Assembly: GCA_017935505.1 (NCBI GenBank)
Contig: JAGBHM010000033.1
Coordinates: forward strand, 62,001 to 126,000
Origin: Bacteroidales bacterium
GTDB taxonomy: Bacteria > Bacteroidota > Bacteroidia > Bacteroidales > UBA932
Length of the DNA: 64,000 nt
Direction: 5' to 3'
The notes beneath the pieces are model-generated. The model was not told the origin of the DNA. It did no database searches and saw only the letters and a list, made by a program, of their open reading frames with translations. A program made the translations under genes and the position numbers. This document shows positions 56,010-64,000 of the stretch, piece after piece. Within the stretch, counting starts at the first letter, position 1; the number at the start of each line of letters is the position of its first letter.

Positions 56010-57917
56010 ATGAGTAAAGAAAATCAAGTTATGGACGCGGAGGAGCAAGTAGTAGCTCCAGTTCGTAAAGAAGAGTCTATGGAGGCTTTTGTAGAGGAGA
56101 CTCCAGCTATCGTAGACACTACTAAAAAACGTAAAAGCAATGCATCAGTTGCAGTTGACAAATTTGACTGGGATGCATTTGAAAGCGATGCCGAGTATGG
56201 CGTTTCTAAAGAGGAAGTTGAGCAGATGTACAGCCAGACTCTTTCTACCGTTATCGAGAATGAGGTAGTAGAGGGTACTGTAGTTGCTGTAAGCAAAAGA
56301 GAGGTTCTTGTAAACATCGGTTACAAGAGCGAGGGTATCATCTCTATCAACGAGTTCAGATACAACCCTGAGCTTGCAGTTGGTGACAAAGTAGAGGTTT
56401 ATGTTGAGAATGCTGAGGATAAAAAAGGTCAGCTTATCCTTTCTCACAAGAAAGCACGTTCATTCCGTTCATGGGATAGAGTTAACGAGGCATTCGACAA
56501 AGACGAAATTGTTAAGGGTTACATCAAGTGCCGTACTAAGGGCGGTATGATCGTAGACGTATTCGGAATCGAGGCATTCTTGCCAGGTTCACAGATTGAT
56601 GTTAAACCTATCCGCGATTACGATATTTTCGTTAACAAAACAATGGAGTTCAAGATTGTTAAAATCAATCATGAGTTCAGAAATGTTGTTGTTTCACACA
56701 AAGCTCTTATCGAGGCTGAGCTTGAGGCACAGAAAGCTGATATTATCGGCAAACTTGAGAAAGGTCAGGTTCTTGAGGGAACTGTTAAGAACATCACTTC
56801 ATACGGTGTGTTCATCGACCTTGGTGGCGTAGATGGTCTTATCCACATCACAGACCTTTCATGGGGCAGAATCAACCATCCAGAAGAGGTTGTTGCTTTG
56901 GATCAGAAGATTAATGTTGTTATCCTTGACTTCGATGATACAAAGAAACGTATCGCTCTTGGTTTGAAACAGCTTACTTCACATCCTTGGGATGCTTTGG
57001 ATGCTAACTTGAACGTTGGTGACAAAGTTAAAGGTAAAGTAGTTGTTCTTGCTGATTACGGTGCATTCATCGAGATCCAGCCAGGTGTAGAGGGTCTTAT
57101 CCACGTTTCAGAGATGTCATGGTCTTCTCACTTGAGAAGCGCTCAGGACTTCTTGAAAGTTGGCGACGAGGTAGAGGCTTGCATCCTTACTCTCGACAGA
57201 GAGGAGAGAAAGATGTCTCTTGGTATCAAACAGCTTAAAGCTGATCCATGGGCAACTATCATGGAGAAATATCCTGCAGGTTCAAAACATACAGCTATCG
57301 TTAGAAACTTCACCAACTTTGGTGTATTCGTAGAGTTGGAAGAGGGTGTAGATGGTCTTGTACACATCAGCGACCTCTCTTGGACCAAGAAAGTAAAACA
57401 TCCTTCAGAGTTCACTGCAATAGGTGAGAACCTTGAGGTTGTAGTTCTTGAGATCGATCAGGAGAACCGTCGTTTGAGCTTGGGTCACAAACAGCTTGAG
57501 GAGAATCCTTGGGATGTATTCGAGACTGTATTCACTGTAGGTTCTATCCACGAGGGTACTATCGTTTCATTCAATGACAAAGGTGCTACTGTAGCATTGG
57601 AGTATGGTATCGAGGGTTTTGCTCCTGCAAAAGCATTGGTTAAAGAGGACGGTACTACTGCAAAAGCTGAGGAGAAATTGGATTTCAAAGTAATTGAGTT
57701 CAACAAATCAAACAAGAAAATTGTTCTTTCACACTCAAGAATCGCTGATGATCAGAAAAAAGAGGCTGAGGTAAAAGAGAACAAAGAGAAAGCAGCTGAG
57801 GCAGAGTCAACTCAGAAAGCAGTTAAAAAGATCAAAGCTAATATTGAGAAAACCACTCTAGGTGATATCAGTGAGCTTGCTGCTTTGAAAGACGAAATGG
57901 AAAAATCTGCAAAATAA
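56010..57917 (+). CDS. rpsA: 30S ribosomal protein S1
   Basis: The protein has 635 residues from ATG 56010 (MSKENQVMDAEEQ); a TTG seven codons earlier is less likely. After an acidic N-terminal extension of about 80 residues, six S1 (OB-fold) domains follow, beginning near EGTVVAVSKREVLVN, KGYIKCRTKGGMIVD, EGTVKNITSYGVFIDLGG, KGKVVVLADYGAFIEI, TAIVRNFTNFGVFVELEEG and EGTIVSFNDKGATVAL. The tail is Lys/Glu-rich. It binds mRNA at the ribosome and helps translation of mRNAs without Shine-Dalgarno sites, which fits the scarcity of such sites here. Codon use is strongly biased, as for a highly expressed gene. The RNase Z gene starts 4 bases later. Confidence 0.95.
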   Translation: MSKENQVMDAEEQVVAPVRKEESMEAFVEETPAIVDTTKKRKSNASVAVDKFDWDAFESDAEYGVSKEEVEQMYSQTLSTVIENEVVEGTVVAVSKREVLVNIGYKSEGIISINEFRYNPELAVGDKVEVYVENAEDKKGQLILSHKKARSFRSWDRVNEAFDKDEIVKGYIKCRTKGGMIVDVFGIEAFLPGSQIDVKPIRDYDIFVNKTMEFKIVKINHEFRNVVVSHKALIEAELEAQKADIIGKLEKGQVLEGTVKNITSYGVFIDLGGVDGLIHITDLSWGRINHPEEVVALDQKINVVILDFDDTKKRIALGLKQLTSHPWDALDANLNVGDKVKGKVVVLADYGAFIEIQPGVEGLIHVSEMSWSSHLRSAQDFLKVGDEVEACILTLDREERKMSLGIKQLKADPWATIMEKYPAGSKHTAIVRNFTNFGVFVELEEGVDGLVHISDLSWTKKVKHPSEFTAIGENLEVVVLEIDQENRRLSLGHKQLEENPWDVFETVFTVGSIHEGTIVSFNDKGATVALEYGIEGFAPAKALVKEDGTTAKAEEKLDFKVIEFNKSNKKIVLSHSRIADDQKKEAEVKENKEKAAEAESTQKAVKKIKANIEKTTLGDISELAALKDEMEKSAK

Positions 57918-57921
57918 TTTG

Positions 57922-58884
57922 ATGGAATTTTCGCTGACGACATTAGGGACGGCTTCGGCCCTCCCTACTGCCAACAGATATCCAAGCGCTCACATCCTTA
58001 CGGTTCGTGAGCGCTTGTTTTTGATAGATTGCGGTGAAGGTGCACAGATGCAGATGCGCAAGGCCGGGATATCTATTGGCAAGATAGACAACATATTTAT
58101 ATCACATCTTCATGGTGACCATGTTTTTGGTCTCTTCGGTTTGCTCTCAACATTCTCCATGATGGGGCGTACTACACCTTTATATATACATGCCCCTTAC
58201 AGAATGGAAAATGTGCTCTCTTTCTTCAAGGAGCATTTTGGCGAAGGCCTCAAATATGAAATAGTGCTTGTGCCGGTAAAATGCAAGGAGCCAGAAAAGA
58301 TATTGGATATGAATTCCATAGAGGTTTATGCATTCCCGCTGGAGCATCGCGGTGAAACTTATGGTTATCTTTTCAAGGAGAAGACGCCTGCCCGCAATGT
58401 GCACAAACATCTGATTGAGCCAAATTCGCTCTCCCTCTATGAAATTGCGCGTCTGAAAGAGGGAAGTGATGTTGTTAGAAATGTAAGTGAGATGGTGGAT
58501 GGTGAGCTGGTTGAGTATGAACAGATCCTTAAATCAGAGGAGTTCACATATCTTCCATATTCTCCAAGATCATTTGCATATTGCTCGGATACGGCTCCAT
58601 TTGAAAAACTGTCGGAATGGGTGAAAGGTGTTGACCTGCTTTATCATGAGGGCACTTTTGGGGATGAACTTGCCCAAATGGCAGCTTCTACATTCCACTC
58701 CACTGCATCTGATGCCGCAAAATGTGCAAAGGCGGCTGGAGCAGGAAAACTTGTGATAGGACACTATTCGTCGAGATATAAGAATGTGGATAACCTGCTT
58801 TTACAGGCAAGAGAGATATTTGCAGAGACTTATTCTGCAAAAGAGGGCGCGATATTTGATATACCGCTTAACAAATACAAATGA
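57922..58884 (+). CDS. rnz: Ribonuclease Z
   Basis: The protein has 320 residues from ATG 57922; a TTG one codon earlier is less likely. The metallo-beta-lactamase signature HLHGDH is at 62-67 in FISHLHGDHVFGLFG, after LIDCGEGAQMQMRKAG near 30-45. Further zinc ligands are in SFAYCSDTAPFE near 211 and LYHEGTFGDEL near 234-244. The His in LVIGHYSSRY near 275 completes the site. It cuts tRNA precursors at their 3' ends, which matters here because neither tRNA in the window encodes CCA. It is probably co-transcribed with rpsA. Confidence 0.95.
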   Translation: MEFSLTTLGTASALPTANRYPSAHILTVRERLFLIDCGEGAQMQMRKAGISIGKIDNIFISHLHGDHVFGLFGLLSTFSMMGRTTPLYIHAPYRMENVLSFFKEHFGEGLKYEIVLVPVKCKEPEKILDMNSIEVYAFPLEHRGETYGYLFKEKTPARNVHKHLIEPNSLSLYEIARLKEGSDVVRNVSEMVDGELVEYEQILKSEEFTYLPYSPRSFAYCSDTAPFEKLSEWVKGVDLLYHEGTFGDELAQMAASTFHSTASDAAKCAKAAGAGKLVIGHYSSRYKNVDNLLLQAREIFAETYSAKEGAIFDIPLNKYK

Positions 58885-58912
58885 TGTTTGTTAAAAATAT
58901 TAAATGGTAATT

Positions 58913-60526
58913 ATGGGATTTGTTTCATTTAAAAAGCAACTTGTTGCAATTCTGGCAGTTGTATTGCTGTTTCCTTATGGTCTGCAGGCACAGTTCGGAT
59001 TCAGGGATGAGAGCGAGCAGAAGGTGGCCGGTGAGGTCTCAAAGATAGGCCAGACTCTATATAATATAGATAAATATTATCTCGACACTATAAATTTCCC
59101 CAATATGACCGAGGAGATTGTCAAGATGATAATTGAGAAGCTCGACCCTCACTCAGCCTATATTTCGGCCAAGGATGTGGCAGCAATGAATGAGCCTCTT
59201 GTGGGAAATTTCAATGGAATAGGAGTGGAGTTTGCCCTGATCAATGATACCCTTACAATTCAGGCGACAGTGCCTGGAGGTCCCTCTGAAAAAGTGGGAA
59301 TCAAGGCAGGTGATAAGATAATTGCAGTTGATGGAGAGACAATATCCGGCACCAATCTTACCATAGAGCGTGTGCATGGCTATCTCAGGGGTCCTAAAGG
59401 TTCAAAAGTAGCAGTCTCGGTACTTCGCAGAGGAGAACCGGAACTTCTGGATTTTGTAATTACAAGAGATAAGATTCCATTGAATAGTGTGGATGCCTCT
59501 TACGAACTGGAGCCCGGTTATGTATATGTTAAATTGAGCAGATTTGCGGCAACATCTTATCAGGAGATAATGAAGGCCATCCTGGCAATCGATGGACCGC
59601 GTAAGGGCATTGTACTCGATTTGAGGGGCAATGGTGGCGGCTATCTTGTGGCGGCACTGCAAATTGCCAATGAATTCCTGGGAAAAGGAGAGCTGCTGCT
59701 CTACACAGAGGGAAGAAAAGTGCAACGCATGAGTGAGTATGCAAATGGGCGTGGACTTCTGCAGAATACACCTGTTGTGGTACTTATTGATGAAAATTCG
59801 GCCTCTGCAAGTGAAATCGTTTCTGGAGCCCTCCAGGATTGGGACAGAGGTATAATTATAGGACGCCGCTCATTTGGAAAGGGACTTGTACAGCAGCAGT
59901 TCAATCTGCTCGACGGTTCCCAGCTCAGACTTACAATTGCACGCTACCATACTCCGAGTGGAAGAGTTATACAGTCGCCGTATGAACAGGGAAAGGCTGA
60001 AGATTATTACAAGGCATTTTATGAGAGATATGCAAAAGGGGAGACATTCAGCAGGGATAGTATTCAGTTACCTGATTCGTTGAAATACCGCACATTGCGT
60101 CTTGGCCGCACCGTATATGGAGGAGGCGGTATAATGCCCGATATCTTCATTCCTGCAGATACATCGCACTATACACCATTCTATGGCGAAATTGTACGCA
60201 AGGGGCTGATTACCGATTTTATAAACAGTTATGTGGACAACAACCGCGCGCAACTTGCCAGAAAATATAAGAGTGCCGAAGAGCTTGAGAAATCATTTGT
60301 GGTTACCGACAAATTCTTCAATGAATTCCTCGCTTATTGCAAGGAGAAGGGGGTAGAGCCAAAAGAGAATGAAATAGAGATCTCCGGACCTGAATTGAAG
60401 AAATATCTCAAAGGATTTGTTCTGAGAAATCTGTTTGACTTCAATTCATATCTTCGTTATCTCAACAGGGATGACAGGGAGATACTCAAGGCTCTCGAAG
60501 TACTCAAGGAGCCTGCAGCTATCTGA
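58913..60526 (+). CDS. S41-family C-terminal processing peptidase (CtpA/Prc-like)
   Basis: The protein has 537 residues from ATG 58913 (MGFVSFKKQL); an ATG at 58904 would add three residues. A signal peptide (about 1-25, ending LQAQ) directs it to the periplasm. The domain order is a helical N-terminus, a PDZ domain (about 95-185, VPGGPSEKVGIKAGDKIIAVDGE) and the S41 protease core with GIVLDLRGNGGGYL near 222. Ser is at about 299 in ENSASASEIVSGALQD and Lys at about 322 in GRRSFGKGLVQ. It trims C-termini of envelope proteins. The C-terminal 100 residues are helical. It overlaps the convergent mltG gene by 8 bases. Confidence 0.92.
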   Translation: MGFVSFKKQLVAILAVVLLFPYGLQAQFGFRDESEQKVAGEVSKIGQTLYNIDKYYLDTINFPNMTEEIVKMIIEKLDPHSAYISAKDVAAMNEPLVGNFNGIGVEFALINDTLTIQATVPGGPSEKVGIKAGDKIIAVDGETISGTNLTIERVHGYLRGPKGSKVAVSVLRRGEPELLDFVITRDKIPLNSVDASYELEPGYVYVKLSRFAATSYQEIMKAILAIDGPRKGIVLDLRGNGGGYLVAALQIANEFLGKGELLLYTEGRKVQRMSEYANGRGLLQNTPVVVLIDENSASASEIVSGALQDWDRGIIIGRRSFGKGLVQQQFNLLDGSQLRLTIARYHTPSGRVIQSPYEQGKAEDYYKAFYERYAKGETFSRDSIQLPDSLKYRTLRLGRTVYGGGGIMPDIFIPADTSHYTPFYGEIVRKGLITDFINSYVDNNRAQLARKYKSAEELEKSFVVTDKFFNEFLAYCKEKGVEPKENEIEISGPELKKYLKGFVLRNLFDFNSYLRYLNRDDREILKALEVLKEPAAI

Positions 60527-61556
60527 TTTTTAGCTTGTTTATAGCAGCCTGATATGCCCGTGCATTCCTGTTGTGTTCAGAGAGTGTGCGGGCAAATTTA
60601 TGTGTGCCATCCAATTTCTCACTTGCGCAGAAATAGAGATAATTGTGATCTTTGTAATTCAGTACTGCATCTATCCCTGCAACACTTGGAATGGTAATTG
60701 GGCCGGGAGGCAACCCTATAATCTTATATGTATTGTAGGGTGAGTCAACTTCGAGATGTTTGTACAATATTCTTTTGAGGCCTGGATTGTTGAGAGCAAA
60801 TTTTACAGTAGGATCGGCCTCCAGCTTCATTCCCCTTTTAAGACGGTTCATATATACTCCGGCAATGGTTGACAATTCCGGGTTGTAATTGCTCTCCTCA
60901 CACACTATTGAGGCGAGTGTTGATACCTCCTCTTTGCTCATTTTTAGCTCTTTGGCTCTCTGCAATCGCTTTTCGTTCCAGAACCGTACATTCTCTTTCT
61001 TCATCCTTTCTGTGAACTCTTCAGGAGTATTGCTCCAATATAATTCGTATGTATTTGGAATAAAGAGTGTTGCAAAGGTCTCTTTGGTAAGGGAGTATTT
61101 GTCCCATGTCTGCGGATCATTGAAGTATCTGATGAATGCGGCCGAATCATACATCATTTTTCTGCCCAATATTCCGGCAAGTTTCTCCAATCCTCTGATG
61201 TTGCCGGACAGTGTAAGCCTGTATGGTGTCTGCCAACCATTCTTGAGGCTTCTTACAATGTTTTTATTATTTGCATCTTTTTTAAATACATAGTGGCCAG
61301 GTACAATATTTCCCGACGGATTCTCCCTACTGAAACATTTTTCAAATGATTTGAGGTCTGCAAGTTTTTCCTTCAAACTGTCGGTAAGGGTCTCATAAGT
61401 GGTCTCAGGAGTAATATACAATGTAAATTTTTCAGGTACATTCTTTTTGTAATCTGTAAAATATCTTCCTGCAACAGATATGGCAGCCACAACTGCAATT
61501 GCGGAGACTGCGGCCAATATATATTTAATTGTAGGGTTGCTCTTGATTGCTTTCAT
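60519..61556 (-). CDS. mltG: Endolytic transglycosylase MltG
   Basis: The protein has 345 residues with an N-terminal membrane anchor (KYILAAVSAIAVVAAISVAG at 11-30). A LysM-like region is followed by the YceG/MltG catalytic domain: STLASIVCEESNYNPELSTIAGVYMNRLKRGMKLEADPTVKFAL near 212-255. The conserved catalytic Glu of the family falls at Glu221 in this alignment by eye, while the position three residues... two before it is Cys219 where many relatives have Glu. VDSPYNTYKIIGLPPGPI near 275-292 is intact. It cuts nascent peptidoglycan strands at the inner membrane to set glycan length. Confidence 0.92.
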   Translation of the reverse strand: MKAIKSNPTIKYILAAVSAIAVVAAISVAGRYFTDYKKNVPEKFTLYITPETTYETLTDSLKEKLADLKSFEKCFSRENPSGNIVPGHYVFKKDANNKNIVRSLKNGWQTPYRLTLSGNIRGLEKLAGILGRKMMYDSAAFIRYFNDPQTWDKYSLTKETFATLFIPNTYELYWSNTPEEFTERMKKENVRFWNEKRLQRAKELKMSKEEVSTLASIVCEESNYNPELSTIAGVYMNRLKRGMKLEADPTVKFALNNPGLKRILYKHLEVDSPYNTYKIIGLPPGPITIPSVAGIDAVLNYKDHNYLYFCASEKLDGTHKFARTLSEHNRNARAYQAAINKLKIR

Positions 61557-61582
61557 AATGGTTGTCTTTATAAATTTTTCTT

Positions 61583-62512
61583 CTACTGCAGATTGAGAAT
61601 TTTTCCAGCTTGCGGTTCTGTTCCTTGTTTCATATTGTTCATGCGGTAGAGTTTTGAGAGTTTGATGCCCATTTTTTGGGAGATTTCGTACATTGTATCA
61701 TCTTCCTGTACAACATAGGTGCTCTTTTCTCCTCTGTTTTTCTTGCTCTCTATATAGACAATGGTTCCGGTGGCAATCGGCCTCTCCTTTTTCAAATCAT
61801 TGAATTTGAGCAACTCCCTCTTGAAAAGATTATACTCCTTGGCAATTGATGCATAACTCTCCTGGCCTGTTGCAATGATGTATGCAGAGCCGTTGCAAGT
61901 GTATATCTGCCTGTCGATGGAGTATGTATATATATGTTCAGGAAGATCCCATCTTCTCTTTGCACTCTTTCTGTTTTTCTGCTTTCCGGAGTCATATGTA
62001 TACAATTGATACTTTTCAATTATATCAATAAGCAGCTGTGCATATTTGGGGTTTGTAGCATATCCGGCAGCTTTCAGGCCGTGTGCCCATGACTTGTAAT
62101 CATCTCTTTTCAGATCAAAAAGCGACTGATACCTCTTCCCGTTGCGCAAGAACTCAGAATGGTCTTTGAAGGAGTCTTCCGGCGAATTGTATTTACGGAA
62201 ACACTCTCCGGCCTTGTCATCGTTATGATATATCCTTTTTCCGCTCCAGTTGTTGCATTTTATGCCAAAGTGGTTGTTGGCCTTTACTGCAAGCCTTGAA
62301 TTTCCGTTTCCCGATTCCAGACATGCCTGGGCCAGAATTATGCTTGCCGGAATTCCATACTGTTCCATCTGCCGGATTGCCAGATCCTTATACTTTTCTA
62401 CATACTCCTTACGTGAATTATTCTGGGCAAAAAGAGAGTTCCACATACAAACATTCATTACAAGAATAATGTTTATAAGCAGGGTTGACAGGCTTTTATA
62501 GGAAAAAATCAT
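61583..62512 (-). CDS. Secreted glucosaminidase with C-terminal LysM domains
   Basis: The protein has 309 residues from ATG 62512; an ORF start eight codons earlier lies in the promoter region. A signal peptide (about 1-27, ending LFAQ) is followed by a glucosaminidase domain (AIRQMEQYGIPASIILAQACLESGNGNSRLAVKANNHFGIKCN near 43-85, with the Glu in LESGNG). KSWAHGLKAAGYATNPKYAQLLIDIIEKYQL is near 140-170. Two LysM-like repeats follow (YIATGQESYASIAKEYNLFKRELLKFNDL and YVVQEDDTMYEISQKMGIKLSKLYRMNNM). It hydrolyses GlcNAc-MurNAc bonds in peptidoglycan at the cell wall. It is 26 bases upstream of mltG on the same strand, so two wall hydrolases may be co-transcribed. Confidence 0.9.
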   Translation of the reverse strand: MIFSYKSLSTLLINIILVMNVCMWNSLFAQNNSRKEYVEKYKDLAIRQMEQYGIPASIILAQACLESGNGNSRLAVKANNHFGIKCNNWSGKRIYHNDDKAGECFRKYNSPEDSFKDHSEFLRNGKRYQSLFDLKRDDYKSWAHGLKAAGYATNPKYAQLLIDIIEKYQLYTYDSGKQKNRKSAKRRWDLPEHIYTYSIDRQIYTCNGSAYIIATGQESYASIAKEYNLFKRELLKFNDLKKERPIATGTIVYIESKKNRGEKSTYVVQEDDTMYEISQKMGIKLSKLYRMNNMKQGTEPQAGKILNLQ

Positions 62513-62533
62513 CTCATATAAAAATTTGCTGGA

Positions 62534-62551
62534 CAAAAATAGTTAAATTTG
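62534..62551. promoter_or_regulatory. Overlapping divergent promoters of the glucosaminidase and cdd genes
   Basis: The minus strand has TATTTTTG (62541-62534) and the plus strand TAAATTTG (62544-62551), two TAnnTTTG boxes two bases apart. TTTG elements lie about 14-15 bases upstream of each on its own strand (plus 62525-62528, minus 62559-62556), shorter than the usual 19-21 spacing. Confidence 0.5.
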
Positions 62552-62584
62552 CTTTCAAATAAAACAGAACAGGAGGGTGCTTTT

Positions 62585-63061
62585 ATGGAAAAAAAATATA
62601 TTCAGATCAGCTATACAGAGTATGCTTCACCGGCAGAGTTGGAGAGGGAAGACAGGGAGTTGCTGGAGAGGGCTATAGAGGCGACAGAGGGTTCATATGC
62701 GCCCTACTCTTCATTTAATGTGGGGGCAGCAGTGAGGCTTTCCAATGGCGAAATTGTCTCTGCTGCAAACCAGGAGAATGCAGCCTATCCTTCTGGTTTG
62801 TGCGCCGAACGCACAGCACTCTTCTATGCTCACGCAAAATACCCTTCAGAAAATGTAGTGGCTTTGGCAGTTGTTGCAAAATCCGGGGGAGAGCTTACTC
62901 CAGGTCTTACATACCCTTGCGGAGCATGCCGTCAGGTTCTTCAGGAGTCGCAGACAAGGGCAGGGGCCGATGTCAGAATCATTGTGGGAAGTGCAACAAA
63001 AGTGCTTGTGCTTGATTCTGTTGATGCACTGCTCCCGTTTGCTTTTGATAATCTGAATTAA
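62585..63061 (+). CDS. cdd: Cytidine deaminase
   Basis: The protein has 158 residues from ATG 62585. The start is set by an AGGAGG at 62571-62576, an unusually good Shine-Dalgarno site for this phylum; an in-frame TTG at 62549 lies inside the promoter. The zinc motifs are SGLCAERTALFYA near 72-84, with catalytic Glu in CAE, and PCGACRQVLQES near 112-123. The substrate strand SSFNVGAAVRLSNGEIVSAANQENAAYPSG is typical of tetrameric Cdd. It converts cytidine and deoxycytidine to uridine forms for pyrimidine salvage. It overlaps the convergent mnmA gene by 4 bases. Confidence 0.93.
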   Translation: MEKKYIQISYTEYASPAELEREDRELLERAIEATEGSYAPYSSFNVGAAVRLSNGEIVSAANQENAAYPSGLCAERTALFYAHAKYPSENVVALAVVAKSGGELTPGLTYPCGACRQVLQESQTRAGADVRIIVGSATKVLVLDSVDALLPFAFDNLN

Positions 63062-64000
63062 ATTACACCGCTGCCGATCATCTCCTCATCCTGGTGTGTA
63101 TACCATGCGGCAAACTGGCCTGGAGATATTCCTCTTTGCGGCTTGTCAAAAATAATATAGAGACCGTCGGGTTGCTGATAAAGAGTAGCTTCCTGGAGTG
63201 GTTGCCTATAGCGTATGCGCACGAGGTATCTGCGCGATTCACCCACTTGCATCTTGAGATCTTCCCTGATCCAGTGTACTTCGCTGTTATCTATTTTCAG
63301 ACCTTTGCGATAGAGACCGGGGTGTGAATGTCCTTCTCCTACATATATTGTATTGTGCTCAATATCAATTGAAATGATAAATATGCTCTCCTTGTGGCCT
63401 CCAATGTTGAGCCCCTTTCTCTGGCCTATTGTGTAGAATTGGGCGCCTATATGCTTGCCTATAACCTTGCCGTCGGATGGTTTGTATTTATGTGGCTGCG
63501 ACAACTTTTCTAACTCTTCGGTGCTTAATGCCGGGATTGTGGCTGCTGCTCCAGATACATTGCACTCCGGAGATTCTGCTGCAGCTACTGTACCCTTTTC
63601 TGCAATTGTATCTGCAACTGTCTCTCCTGCTTTCAGGGCAGCCTGAGTATATGGTTCACGCTCCTGCTCGGTTGCAAAAATCTCTACTACTTTTCCCTCC
63701 TTAGGCTTAAGTTTCTGCTGCAGAAATACCGGCAGGTCAACTTTGCCCACAAAGCAGATACCTTGGGAATCCTTTTTCTCTGCGCTTGGCAGACCGGCCT
63801 CCTTTGCAAGGCGCCTCACTTCCGGTTTGTCGATATCTCCAATCGGAAAGAGTGCCCTTGAGAGCTGCTCCTGAGATAGCTGGCAGAGAAAATAGCTCTG
63901 GTCTTTGTTCTTGTCGTCGCCAGCAAGAATGCGGTAAATAGTCTCCCCCTTTTCATTTACAAACTCATCCTTTTTGCAGTAGTGGCCTGTAGCAACATAA
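63058..64000 (-). CDS. mnmA: tRNA-specific 2-thiouridylase MnmA, C-terminal part (5' end outside the window)
   Basis: The minus-strand frame is open from the window edge to the stop at 63058. The visible part reads VATGHYCKK, DDKNKDQSYFLCQLSQEQL, LFPIGDIDKPEVRRLAKEAGL and DSQGICFVG near the start, which are MnmA motifs; CFVG holds the second catalytic Cys. HIGAQFYTIGQRKGLNIGG follows. Between KPKEGKVVEI and DGKVIGKH about 65 extra residues rich in Ala, Glu and Thr replace a very short loop in E. coli MnmA. The enzyme adds sulfur to U34 of tRNA-Lys, Glu and Gln. It converges with cdd, overlapping by 4 bases. Confidence 0.93.
   Translation of the reverse strand, partial: YVATGHYCKKDEFVNEKGETIYRILAGDDKNKDQSYFLCQLSQEQLSRALFPIGDIDKPEVRRLAKEAGLPSAEKKDSQGICFVGKVDLPVFLQQKLKPKEGKVVEIFATEQEREPYTQAALKAGETVADTIAEKGTVAAAESPECNVSGAAATIPALSTEELEKLSQPHKYKPSDGKVIGKHIGAQFYTIGQRKGLNIGGHKESIFIISIDIEHNTIYVGEGHSHPGLYRKGLKIDNSEVHWIREDLKMQVGESRRYLVRIRYRQPLQEATLYQQPDGLYIIFDKPQRGISPGQFAAWYTHQDEEMIGSGVI

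Overview
The window looks like a chromosome segment of a Bacteroidota bacterium, most likely order Bacteroidales (family not resolvable from this sequence). The evidence is a SusC/SusD pair followed by DUF4843 and PKD-like lipoproteins, Bacteroidota-type promoters with a TAnnTTTG -7 box, acidic residues after lipoprotein cysteines, weak use of Shine-Dalgarno sites, and families typical of the phylum (DUF1460, DUF47, golvesin-like domains, a six-domain S1). There is no rRNA operon, CRISPR array, intact transposase, integrase or prophage. RNA genes are tRNA-Lys(CTT), tRNA-Arg(TCT) and RNase P RNA.

Layout. 0-6 kb: end of a SusC-type transporter, SusD, two more surface lipoproteins and a secreted amidohydrolase, an uptake locus without visible glycoside hydrolases. 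6.0-6.4 kb: a gene-free stretch with a tandem pair of palindromic units. 6.4-9.9 kb: two small secreted proteins and a large outer-membrane barrel whose N-terminal domain resembles the second small protein. 10-16.8 kb: acyl-CoA ligase, a TPR protein, a DUF368 (undecaprenyl-phosphate translocase family) protein, a DMT exporter and an acetyl-xylan-esterase-like enzyme. 16.9-19.3 kb: a YafQ-type toxin-antitoxin pair and an AbiE pair, on the 3' side of tRNA-Lys. 20.3-22.1 kb: MATE exporter and a YkvA protein. 22.1-26.5 kb: accessory block (DUF234-type ATPase, a membrane protein gene with an early stop, an exonuclease-BRCT protein, a DUF2971 protein), on the 3' side of tRNA-Arg. 26.9-35.4 kb: DUF1460 hydrolase and the complete isoleucine/valine operon ilvD-ilvB-ilvN-ilvC-ilvA-ilvE on the minus strand. 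35.6-44 kb: acetyltransferase, DUF47, DUF362 ferredoxin, D-cysteine desulfhydrase family enzyme, a giant amidase, CyuA and rnpB. 44-51 kb: glutaminyl cyclase, PnuC, a sugar kinase with MurQ (muropeptide recycling), RecR, a Na+/solute symporter, MntP and CorA. 51-55.7 kb: surface polysaccharide genes (GT2, flippase, GT4) and a POT-type transporter. 56-64 kb: ribosomal protein S1, RNase Z, an S41 protease, MltG, a LysM glucosaminidase, cytidine deaminase and the end of MnmA.

The strongest regulatory observation lies upstream of ilvD. A 45-codon leader ORF (35386 down to 35249) ends in a run very rich in Ile/Val/Leu codons. It is followed by a perfect 11-bp terminator hairpin with nine U residues. 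A preceding segment can pair either with the terminator's 5' arm or with the start of the leader ORF. This is a complete 1-2-3-4 transcription attenuator of the ilvGMEDA kind, positioned to control the whole branched-chain amino acid operon.

Gene functions come from recognition of motifs and family resemblance only; no database search was run.
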